Shown here: one piece after another, positions 1 to 6,267 of the stretch
Layout: every line of letters begins with the position of its first letter
Position numbering within the stretch: the stretch's first letter is position 1
NCBI GenBank assembly: GCA_031280945.1
Contig: JAITGB010000222.1
Coordinates: 1 to 8,937, forward strand
From: Spirochaetales bacterium
GTDB taxonomy: Bacteria; Spirochaetota; Spirochaetia; DTKZ01
DNA: 8,937 nucleotides
Direction: 5' to 3'
The notes under the pieces: model-generated
Told to the model about the DNA's origin: nothing
Database searches by the model: none
Seen by the model: only the letters and a program-made list of their open reading frames with translations
Program-made: the position numbers and the translations under genes

Positions 1-1360
1 GGGTCTCCGGGCGGCGGGGGTGGTGAGTCCTGTTGCGGGCGCGGAGCTGGCGTGCCAGCGGGCGCGGTCGTCTGCTGCGCCGGGGGGGTTTGAGGCTTCC
101 TCGGAGATTTGGCCTCTTGCTCTTGCGCCGGGCGGCGGGCGTCTTGTTATAAGTCCGGCTCCGGTTGAGGGGACTGCGGGCGGGGCTGGTTCTCTGGACG
201 CGGCGGGAAGGCTGGACGGGGCAAGCAGGGCTGGGACGGAGGTGAGTTTTGTTCTTTCTTTTGGTACTCGGGAGCGGCCCTACGGGGGGAGAAGTCCGCG
301 TCTTGGTCTTTTCAGGAGGCAGGAAACAGGGGGGGGGCCGCGCATGGTTGAGAGTTTCCGCGTGGAGCTTTCCGCGCGGCCTGTTCCAGAGAGGTTTTTC
401 TTTCATTCGCGGCTTTTGGGTTTTTCGGCTGAGGGCTGCGAGATTTCGGGTCTTGAGGGGGGGGCTTCCTGGGAGGTGGAGGTTTTAAGCCGGCCTGACT
501 GGGCTCATGCTTCCCCGGATTTTGTGCCTATTCCTATAGATATGGGGCTTCTCCTTGAGTCCTTGCCCTACTGGCGGCATCCTGATTTTGAGGTTTTCCG
601 CTGGTCTTTATTTCCCGAAATTCTGGTTTTCGACAGCCGCACCTATGCTGTGCAGAGTAGGCTTTTCCACCGTCTTGCTTTTTTTGCGGAAAAAAGGGGG
701 TTTCGGGGGAGGCTGTATGCTGACAGCCATATAGCGGGCAGGCACGGCTGGAACGCGCATAACTACAGCGCCCGGGGGCTTGCTGATTTTTTTGAAACTG
801 CCCGGGCTACTTCATTCAGCTTAAACAGCGAGGAGCGCTGGCTTGAGGGGTATCTTCTGGCTCAGGGGGTTATTAGAAGGGAGGGGGGGGCTATTGTCGC
901 GGGAAGGGGGGGGGTTCTGGGAATTTCGCGGGAGTCTTCGCCTTCTTCGCGTTCCATGCTTCTCACCCACGAGGCTTTTCATGGTGTGTTCTACGGACTT
1001 CCCGAATACAGGCGGCTTGTCGAGGATACCTGGGCTGCTCTTCCTGACGAACAGAGGGATTTTTGGAATTTCTTTTTTACGTGGATGGGCTATGATGTTA
1101 CCGACTTGTATCTTCTTGTCAATGAATTTCAGGCCTACCTTTTACAGCAGGGGGTCTCCCAGGCGGATGCGTATTACAAGGGCGTTATCGCTTCGCGTCT
1201 TGCGGAAAGCCGCCCTGAACGCAAAGTGTGGCTTGAGCGGCTTTTTGCCGCAGAGCCTGATATGTTTACCCGTCCGGCGCGTATTTTTTCCGCGTACCTT
1301 GAACGCGCTGTGGGCATACGCGCGGGCAATGTCCGTTCTGTTCAGCCTATTTCCCGCTGA
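1..1360 (+). CDS. Conserved hypothetical protein with HEAFH zinc-metallopeptidase-like motif (5' partial)
   Basis: The frame is open to the left edge, so the true start probably lies upstream. The first in-window start is a GTG at 20, without a Shine-Dalgarno, and the residues around it look like the end of a leader. From that GTG there are 446 residues. A HEAFH motif is encoded at 968-982 and an NEF-Q-AYL segment at 1121-1141, whose Glu (1124-1126) lies 48 residues after the second His. This is the spacing logic of gluzincin peptidases (two His plus a downstream Glu as zinc ligands), so a peptidase role is possible but inferred. The region around 560-780 (YWRHPDFEVFRW, HGWNAHNY) looks like a well-conserved globular domain. 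The coding strand is very G-rich, with G tracts of 7 (82-88), 9 (329-337), 8 (457-464), 8 (883-890) and 9 (906-914), mostly GGG glycine codons. The TGA stop lies inside the 3' end of the convergent lipoprotein gene. I cannot name a substrate. Confidence 0.8.
   Translation, partial: GLRAAGVVSPVAGAELACQRARSSAAPGGFEASSEIWPLALAPGGGRLVISPAPVEGTAGGAGSLDAAGRLDGASRAGTEVSFVLSFGTRERPYGGRSPRLGLFRRQETGGGPRMVESFRVELSARPVPERFFFHSRLLGFSAEGCEISGLEGGASWEVEVLSRPDWAHASPDFVPIPIDMGLLLESLPYWRHPDFEVFRWSLFPEILVFDSRTYAVQSRLFHRLAFFAEKRGFRGRLYADSHIAGRHGWNAHNYSARGLADFFETARATSFSLNSEERWLEGYLLAQGVIRREGGAIVAGRGGVLGISRESSPSSRSMLLTHEAFHGVFYGLPEYRRLVEDTWAALPDEQRDFWNFFFTWMGYDVTDLYLLVNEFQAYLLQQGVSQADAYYKGVIASRLAESRPERKVWLERLFAAEPDMFTRPARIFSAYLERAVGIRAGNVRSVQPISR
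329..337 (+). repeat. Homopolymeric G tract, 9 bases
   Basis: Nine consecutive G bases read as three in-frame GGG glycine codons. A change of one base would shift the reading frame. It is one of several such tracts in this gene. Confidence 0.9.
457..464 (+). repeat. Homopolymeric G tract, 8 bases
   Basis: Eight consecutive G bases spanning the end of a GAG codon, two GGG glycine codons and the first base of a GCT codon. A length change would truncate the product before the HEAFH motif. Confidence 0.9.
883..914 (+). repeat. Paired G tracts (8 and 9 bases) just before the HEAFH codons
   Basis: G runs occupy 883-890 and 906-914, 15 bases apart and only 54 bases upstream of the putative catalytic motif. 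Both are read mainly as GGG glycine codons. Slippage in either would remove the HEAFH region from the protein. Mononucleotide G tracts of this length are known phase-variation elements in Treponema pallidum, but here they could simply reflect the strong G skew of this strand. Confidence 0.85.
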
Positions 1361-1991
1361 ATCCCCGCTCGCTCATGCCGCGTTCCAGATAGCCTCCTGT
1401 GCTGTGGGCGGCTTCCTGTCTGTAGTCTTTTCTTTCGCCCCGGAGAATGTCGTACACGAGAATTCCGTACTCTTCGTTGTAGCTGTTGTAATACACAAGG
1501 GCAAAGCATTCGTTATTTTTCCAAAAGGCGGCTTCAACGCGCGCGCCGCTTCCGGCAAAGAGTATCATAATGTCCTTTTTTTTGTCCAAATCAACGAGGC
1601 GGATTTCCTGTCCTTCGCTTGAGCGTCCAAAAGCTGCTTCGGGCAGGTTGATGTACCGTCTTTTGCCGGGGGAATACTCCCGCGCCCTGGGCGAATACTT
1701 TTCGTGAACGGCTGCATCAAATTCTCGTGAGTACAACTCCGCTTCCCTGGCAAAATCTTCGGTTCCGGCGAGCTTGAAGGTTTTTATGTCCAGCCTGTAA
1801 AACGTAAGCCACTTTTTCAGGAGGGGCTCAAGCTCTGAGGCTTCTTTTTCTTCTATAAGGGGTTCGCGGGAATCTTCGGAAAGCCTTTCCTCTTTTTCCC
1901 GCGCGCCTATGCGGGAGGGGGGAGTTTCTCCTGTTTTGGGGAAGCAGGAGGCGAGTATGATAAGTAAAAGGATTTTTGCGATTTTTTTCAT
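1347..1991 (-). CDS. Predicted lipoprotein of unknown function
   Basis: A 214-residue protein with a clear type II signal peptide: MKK, a Leu/Ile-rich core, then the lipobox LASC with the lipidated Cys at residue 16. After cleavage a charged Glu/Arg/Lys-rich stretch (about 25-60) is followed by a folded part. The C-terminal section (about 125-185; RLVDLD, then AAFWKNNECFALVYY and GILVYDILRGE) alternates like beta strands. I do not recognise a family. The ATG overlaps the stop of the upstream glycogen-binding-like gene as ATGA (1988-1991). No Shine-Dalgarno is visible before it, so translation is probably coupled to the upstream gene and the two products are likely made together. Its last 14 bases overlap the convergent gene to the left. 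Lipidation would place it on a membrane facing the periplasm or cell surface. Confidence 0.85.
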   Translation of the reverse strand: MKKIAKILLLIILASCFPKTGETPPSRIGAREKEERLSEDSREPLIEEKEASELEPLLKKWLTFYRLDIKTFKLAGTEDFAREAELYSREFDAAVHEKYSPRAREYSPGKRRYINLPEAAFGRSSEGQEIRLVDLDKKKDIMILFAGSGARVEAAFWKNNECFALVYYNSYNEEYGILVYDILRGERKDYRQEAAHSTGGYLERGMSERGFSGK

Positions 1992-2686
1992 CGCGGGGGT
2001 ACGTTTACGACGGAAAACTCGTATCCTTCTGTGTCGTAACCTTTATTGGGATTCAGGGGGTCGGTGCGTTTCTTGCCTTCGGTGTGGAAGATGTAATAAT
2101 ATGTACCGGGGAGGAGGCGCAGGCTAAAGGAGTAGAGGCCGGGCTTTACTTCGTCCAGGCGGTACATATAGGGGTCCCAGCCGTTGAAACTTCCCGACAG
2201 GTAGATGATTTTTCCAGAGGGGGCTGTTACGTTAAATTCCGTCATGCCGTCCGTGCGGCGGGCGGGGCTTCGGAGCGGGGTTTCCGCCAATTTTTGCGGA
2301 AGTTCATACCGCGAAAGGGAGAGGCCCGAATCATCCCGTACCTTGAGGGGATTTGCGGGGTCTGTTGTCCACAGGCCGTCAACGATAAAGCGGTAATCGA
2401 GGCTGCGAAGCCCTGTTGGGGCGGGGTAAAAGAAAAAGAGGATGCCGTGGTCATTGCGCTTGAAAACATGGGGCTGCTGAAAGTTTTCATGGGCAAAAAC
2501 AACTGCGACATACCGTACCGGGGCTGCGGGATTGTACGAGAAATATACCATGTCCTCGATAAGTTCGGGGGCGGAGGCGGAGACGGCTTCCATAACTTTT
2601 ATGTGCTGCCGCGTCCCCTCAATGGCGGGGAGGACTGTGAGGGCCAAGAAAAAGAAGAAGCAGCCGGCTAATGCGCGATTTTTCAT
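1988..2686 (-). CDS. Exported protein with tandem glycogen-binding-like (CBM48/isoamylase-N) domains
   Basis: A 232-residue protein with an N-terminal signal sequence (MKNR then a Phe/Leu-rich core to about residue 20; cleavage probably near 23). Two immunoglobulin-like modules follow. The second (about 148-228) is the clearer one: GSFNGWDP (166-172), PGLYSFSLRLLPGTYYYIF and a closing TDPLNP, the pattern of CBM48/isoamylase N-terminal and AMPK-type glycogen-binding domains. The first (about 55-120) keeps the DYRFIVDG and TTDPANP part but lacks the FNGW tryptophan, so it may be a degenerate copy. No amylase catalytic domain is present. Glucan binding, or use of the fold for protein contacts, is inferred. 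An AGGA sequence lies 12 bases before the ATG, a long spacing. It is the first gene of a two-gene minus-strand unit, divergent from the FlcA-like gene. Confidence 0.85.
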   Translation of the reverse strand: MKNRALAGCFFFFLALTVLPAIEGTRQHIKVMEAVSASAPELIEDMVYFSYNPAAPVRYVAVVFAHENFQQPHVFKRNDHGILFFFYPAPTGLRSLDYRFIVDGLWTTDPANPLKVRDDSGLSLSRYELPQKLAETPLRSPARRTDGMTEFNVTAPSGKIIYLSGSFNGWDPYMYRLDEVKPGLYSFSLRLLPGTYYYIFHTEGKKRTDPLNPNKGYDTEGYEFSVVNVPPR

Positions 2687-2714
2687 AATACGCTATAATC
2701 CTGATATAGTAAAT
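2687..2714 (+). other. Weak dif-like sequence (candidate XerCD site)
   Basis: Aligned over 28 positions to the E. coli dif site from memory, this stretch matches 14. The right half (ATATAGTAAAT, 2704-2714) matches 8 of 11 in the XerD arm, and the left half shares T-CGC with the XerC arm. The match alone is poor. It is listed because it lies at the local change of GC skew, where a dif site would be expected. Confidence 0.15.
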
Positions 2715-2760
2715 TTCGTCATAGGCCGACAATTTCTATAGGGGTAAAAATAGTTTTCCA
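2687..2760. promoter_or_regulatory. Divergent AT-rich intergenic region with promoter-like elements
   Basis: This 74-base spacer separates two divergent genes and must hold signals for both. For the minus-strand gene a TTGTCG (complement of 2726-2731) sits 18 bases from TATATC (complement of 2702-2707). For the plus strand a perfect TATAAT (2694-2699) lacks a good -35, and TATAGG (2737-2742) with TTCGTC (2715-2720) is a weaker 16-base-spaced alternative. An AGGGG (2740-2744) lies 16 bases before the plus-strand ATG, too far for an ideal ribosome binding site. Individual assignments are weak. Confidence 0.4.
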
Positions 2761-2950
2761 ATGCCGTTGGTTGAGGATATTCAGCAGTTTATTGAGACTC
2801 TTAACTTTCTGGGGCACGAGCCGGAAATTCTTTCCCGCAGCGGGGAACGGCTTGACCCTGTAGTTATTCCCAAAGAGGGCCTTCCGCCGGAGGTGGAGGA
2901 GCTTTTACACAATTCAACGGCCAGCCTCAAAGGCCCGGACGAGCCGGAAA
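2690..2950. other. Strand-composition (GC-skew) switch point
   Basis: Hand counts of G versus C on the + strand give 28/9 (421-480) and 24/11 (2401-2460) to the left, and 11/30 (5821-5880), 13/21 (6421-6480) and 12/22 (8641-8700) to the right. Counts are near balance between 2821 and 3060 (17/17, 17/18, 13/16, 15/13). Both sides contain genes on both strands, so the effect follows the DNA strand and not the gene. A positive-to-negative change is the pattern of a replication terminus. Confidence 0.6.
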
Positions 2951-5900
2951 CTCCCGGCGAAGAAGATTCTTCCGAATCATCACCTTTGGATTTTGACTCT
3001 CTTTTCGACTCTCCTGAAGACAGTGAAATGCCGGACGAGGATTCGGGCATTATATTTGACGAAACAGAGGGCGGCCCGGAAGCTGCCGGGGAAACCGGGG
3101 CTGAAACCGGACTAGCGGAAGACGAAGCCTCAGACGGCTCAGGCGGTACAGACGGCACAGATAACCTCATGGAGGACCTCAACTTTGGCGAAGAGGCTCC
3201 CGCAGGCGGGGCCGCAGATGATGATTTTGACTTCGAGTTTGACCAGCCCCCGGAGGGTACGCCCATCCCCCATGAAGCCGAAACCCCGGACGAAGCCGCA
3301 GGAGAAGAAGCCCCGGACGAGCTGGGCGACATGAGCAGCCTCATGGAGGGTCTCAACTTTGACGAAGAGGCCCCCTCAGGCGGAGCCGCAAACGATGATT
3401 TAGACCTTAACTTTGACCTCCCCCAGGAAGACGCGGAAATCCCCGGCGAAACCGCCGTCCCGGACGAAACCTCGGGAGAAGAAACCCCGGACGAGTTGGG
3501 CGACATGAGCAGCCTCATGGAGGGTCTCAACTTTGACGAAGAAGCCCCCCCAGGCGGAGCCGCAGCCGAAGGTTTAGACTTCGACTTTGAGCAGCCCCAG
3601 GAAGGCGGGGAAGCCTCCGGTGAAACTCCCCCTACAGAACCTTCCGGCGAAGAGGCAGGCATTGACCTTCCCGAAGGCTTTACCCTTGAGGACGCGGACC
3701 TCCCCGGCGGAGCCGAAGCAGCCCTCCCCGACGGTGAAAGTGCGGCGGAAGACGCCCTCGCCCCCTCAAGCGACTTTGACATAAGCGATTTCGGAAAAGA
3801 CTTTGGCTTCGGCGAAGGCGCCGCCCCCGCGCCCGCCGCCGCGGAAGCCCAAATCAACATGCCCGAAAACACCTCTGGAGCTGTCGCGGCAGCCATGAGC
3901 GGAGCCTTCAGCCTGTCCATGGATGACTTTAACAAACTCCAGGAAACCTTCGCCGCGCTCCCCCTCAACATCAGGCTTGTTATCGAAGAATTAATAGGCG
4001 ACGAGAAAACCGAAGAATCAGGCCAGCTCAACCTGATTCGTATGCTCACCAAGGGCGCCTCCGCAAGAAAAATCGCCGCCACAGCCGGAAAACTCATAGG
4101 AAGAACGCTCGTCATTCCCCGGGGCTACGAAAAGGGCAGCGGCTTTGCCTACGAAGCCGAAAAAGGCAGCTTCCTGTATTTCTTCCGTGAAACAGTCTTC
4201 CCGATTATAAAATTGACAACAATCTCCGTCCTCACCGCAGGGCTCCTCATCTTTCTGGGCTGGAAGTTCGTGTACAAACCCATACACGCCCACACACTCT
4301 TAAAGCGCGGCTACGAACTCGTGGAAGACGGCCACTACAGGGAAGGCAACGCCCTCTTTAGCGAAGGCTACAGCGAATGGCAGTTCAAAAACTGGTACTT
4401 CGATTACGCGGAAAAATTTATCGAAAGAAAACAGTACCAGCTCGCGCGGGAAAAATACCAGGACCTCATATCGCAGTACGACGACTACCCCCACCCCAGA
4501 ACAGGAATACGCACCGAACGCAGCAAGGACAAATATTTTCTCAAAGCGATTCTCGATTACGCCAACTTTGAAAGCATACTCCTTGAAAACTTTGAAGAAG
4601 CCGAAAGAATTCTCAAAAAACTCCTTAATGCCGACATGTACAGCTACGAAGGGCTTCTCGCATCAGGAGACAATTACATCCGCTGGGCCGAATTTGACGA
4701 ATCCCGCTTTTCCGGCAAATACGAAGACGCAAAACAAGCCTACGGAATACACAGGGAACAGTACGGAGACACAAGCGACATCCTCTTCCGCTTTCTGGAT
4801 TTGTTTATGCGAACAGGCGTACACAAAGAAGTCATCAGAATAAAAGATTATTTTGAAGCGAACCCCAACCTCGACGTAGACCCCGTACGCTACGCAGAGC
4901 TGGGAGGCTACATTCTTGACAACTCCCAAAGTACAGACGAAGCCGGAGACATACTCTTCCGCGCCATGGAAGCAGATGAAAACGTCCCCGGCGTTCATTA
5001 CCACCTCGCGCGCTACTACAACAAACGCGAAGACTTTAACGACGAAAGGCGCGCCCTGGACAACTCCATCTACCTGTACAGCGCCATGCAGCCCATAAGC
5101 CGAAGAGGACTCTGGCGGCTTGTTGACTCGTACGGCCGCAGCGGAGAGCTCTACTCTCGGCAAAAATCCTCCGTACAGGCAATGGCCGCCTACAAAAACG
5201 GCATAGAACGCTACGAAGACGGCCTCAAAAAAACCCTCATCAAGAAAGACCCCGCTCTGGGCAGACTCTACGTCAGGCTCGGCGACCTCTACTATTACGG
5301 AACAAGCGAACTCGAAGCCGCCCTCCAGCAGTTTCAAAAAGCCGAAGACTCCCTCGTCGCCGACCCCGGACTGTATTACAAGAAAGGCGTCGTCCACTAC
5401 GTCAAACAGGACTATGCCCATGCCCTCGGCGAGTTTACGCGGACCGAAGACTCCTACCCCTCAAACCGCAACCTCCTCTTTGCCCTCGGCAACGCCAACT
5501 ATATGCGTAGTAACTTCTCCATCGCGCAAGGCTATTACACCTTCCTCGCAGAATGCCTGGAAGCCGACCGCCGCAAAATCCAAACGCTCCTGCCCGACCA
5601 AAACGCAGGCGACCGCTCCGTTCTCCTCAGCCTCATAAAAGCGTATAACAACCTCGGCGTCATTCTCTACAGACTCGCAGAACGCACAGGCAGAGCAGGC
5701 TCAACCTCCCGCGCCATGGCCCTCTGGTCCGCCTCATCCGAACTCGCGGAAAACTACTTCCGCGACCGGGACTCACTCGAGCGCGGCAGGACCCGCAACT
5801 TCGCCTACATCAACATGCACAGGGCCCTGCACCCCCTTCCCGGCACAGAACTCCTCCTCTACAACGACGTCCCCCGCGACCTCGGAGAAATGAGCCGCGA

Positions 5901-5958
5901 ACTCTCCGGCCTCCCCGTTGACCTCGGCCCCCTCCTCCCCGAACTGCGCCGCCCGTAA
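2761..5958 (+). CDS. flcA: FlcA-like periplasmic flagellar collar protein (TPR protein)
   Basis: A 1065-residue single-pass membrane protein. A short N-terminal domain (1-50, MPLVEDIQQF) leads into an acidic, Pro/Gly/Glu-rich linker (about 55-370) with three 58-residue repeats. A compact helical segment follows (about 383-470, with LPLNIRLVIEELI), then one transmembrane helix (about 482-505, rich in Leu, Ile and Thr). The remainder (about 510-1065) is built from TPR-type helix pairs, clearest at 835-935 (LYYKKGVVHYVKQDYAHALG). With no signal peptide, the expected topology is acidic part in the cytoplasm and TPR part in the periplasm. This matches Borrelia BB0326/FlcA, a component of the collar around spirochaete periplasmic flagellar motors that helps stator assembly. 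Identification rests on architecture and could instead be a paralogous spirochaete TPR protein. No flagellar genes are adjacent. The ATG at 2761 is the only good start; ribosome-binding signals are weak. Confidence 0.8.
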   Translation: MPLVEDIQQFIETLNFLGHEPEILSRSGERLDPVVIPKEGLPPEVEELLHNSTASLKGPDEPETPGEEDSSESSPLDFDSLFDSPEDSEMPDEDSGIIFDETEGGPEAAGETGAETGLAEDEASDGSGGTDGTDNLMEDLNFGEEAPAGGAADDDFDFEFDQPPEGTPIPHEAETPDEAAGEEAPDELGDMSSLMEGLNFDEEAPSGGAANDDLDLNFDLPQEDAEIPGETAVPDETSGEETPDELGDMSSLMEGLNFDEEAPPGGAAAEGLDFDFEQPQEGGEASGETPPTEPSGEEAGIDLPEGFTLEDADLPGGAEAALPDGESAAEDALAPSSDFDISDFGKDFGFGEGAAPAPAAAEAQINMPENTSGAVAAAMSGAFSLSMDDFNKLQETFAALPLNIRLVIEELIGDEKTEESGQLNLIRMLTKGASARKIAATAGKLIGRTLVIPRGYEKGSGFAYEAEKGSFLYFFRETVFPIIKLTTISVLTAGLLIFLGWKFVYKPIHAHTLLKRGYELVEDGHYREGNALFSEGYSEWQFKNWYFDYAEKFIERKQYQLAREKYQDLISQYDDYPHPRTGIRTERSKDKYFLKAILDYANFESILLENFEEAERILKKLLNADMYSYEGLLASGDNYIRWAEFDESRFSGKYEDAKQAYGIHREQYGDTSDILFRFLDLFMRTGVHKEVIRIKDYFEANPNLDVDPVRYAELGGYILDNSQSTDEAGDILFRAMEADENVPGVHYHLARYYNKREDFNDERRALDNSIYLYSAMQPISRRGLWRLVDSYGRSGELYSRQKSSVQAMAAYKNGIERYEDGLKKTLIKKDPALGRLYVRLGDLYYYGTSELEAALQQFQKAEDSLVADPGLYYKKGVVHYVKQDYAHALGEFTRTEDSYPSNRNLLFALGNANYMRSNFSIAQGYYTFLAECLEADRRKIQTLLPDQNAGDRSVLLSLIKAYNNLGVILYRLAERTGRAGSTSRAMALWSASSELAENYFRDRDSLERGRTRNFAYINMHRALHPLPGTELLLYNDVPRDLGEMSRELSGLPVDLGPLLPELRRP
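3166..3687 (+). repeat. Three in-frame 174-bp repeats within the FlcA-like gene
   Basis: The segment encoding LMExLNFxEEAPxGGAA starts at 3166, 3340 and 3514, exactly 174 bases (58 codons) apart. Copies two and three are nearly identical over DELGDMSSLMEGLNFDEEAP; copy one is more divergent. A degenerate fourth unit (EGFTLEDADLPGGAEAAL) begins near 3673, with shorter spacing. The repeats extend the acidic cytoplasmic linker without changing frame. Confidence 0.85.
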
Positions 5959-5970
5959 AAACGCATCATA

Positions 5971-6023
5971 TCCAGAATTTGGGCGCATTCTGGAATTTCC
6001 CGCCTTTGGCGGGAAATTCCAGA
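5971..6023 (+). terminator. Overlapping alternative stem-loops after the FlcA-like gene
   Basis: A perfect 16-bp stem with a TTT loop lies at 5989-6023 (arms 5989-6004 and 6008-6023), 30 bases after the TAA stop. No T run follows, so it may be a 3'-end stabiliser or a bidirectional terminator of unusual type. An 8-bp stem TCCAGAAT/ATTCTGGA (5971-5978 with 5987-5994) shares bases with the left arm, so the two structures exclude each other. Confidence 0.55.
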
Positions 6024-6227
6024 CCGGGCTATCCGCTCCAATTCCTCAAAATCGCCTGCGGCGATTTCTGCGGGATTTCCGCTTCTATCCCTTGCGCCCC
6101 ACGGCCCGGCCCGCCACCGGCGGGCCGCCCGCCCCGCAGCCGAGCCACACCCCCCCTTCGGCGGCCCCACCCCCCGCGCTTCGCGCGGAGGCCAAAAACC
6201 CGCCCGCCGCGCTTCGCGCGGCGGGCG
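6024..6227. repeat. Cluster of GC-rich palindromes in the convergent intergenic region
   Basis: No gene is visible between 5959 and 6267. The stretch holds successive dyads: AAATCGCC-TGC-GGCGATTT (6049-6067), GCGG-GATTT-CCGC (6070-6082), a 9-bp stem with loop ACC (6107-6127), CCGCGC-TTC-GCGCGG (6174-6188) and a 12-bp stem with loop TTC (6201-6227). The 15-base core CCGCGCTTCGCGCGG occurs twice (6174-6188 and 6207-6221), suggesting duplication of an extragenic palindromic element. Most stems have three-base loops. Confidence 0.7.
6194..6227 (-). terminator. Rho-independent terminator of the beta-barrel gene
   Basis: Read on the minus strand, a 12-bp GC-rich stem with a three-base loop (6227-6201) is followed by GG and five T residues (complement of 6194-6198). 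It lies about 40 bases past the TAA stop of the minus-strand gene. The T run is short, but the stem is strong. Confidence 0.65.
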
Positions 6228-6267
6228 ATGGCCAGGCCCGGCAAGGGCATCCAGTTACAGGAGCTTT

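Noticed and set aside
843..1622. 259-codon plus-strand frame overlapping the HEAFH gene and the lipoprotein gene
   Set aside because: It is a different frame of the HEAFH gene. It would be entered only by a frameshift at a G tract, and its product shows no conserved-looking feature.
1976..2671. 231-codon open frame on the plus strand
   Set aside because: It is antisense to the glycogen-binding-like gene, which has a signal peptide, domain motifs and a coupled partner. The plus-strand frame has none of these.
2711..2735. Imperfect palindrome AAATT...AATTT in the divergent spacer as an operator
   Set aside because: The inner bases pair poorly, and AT-rich arms of five bases are expected by chance in such a spacer.
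2781..4115. 444-codon open frame on the minus strand, Ser/Pro-rich
   Set aside because: It lies antisense to the acidic repeat part of the FlcA-like gene. Its Ser/Pro-rich product is the mirror of Glu/Gly/Ala codons, with no domain, so it is a composition artefact.
4663..5421. 252-codon open frame on the minus strand
   Set aside because: It is antisense to the TPR region of the FlcA-like gene, Val/Phe-rich as expected from mirrored codons, and without a recognisable motif.
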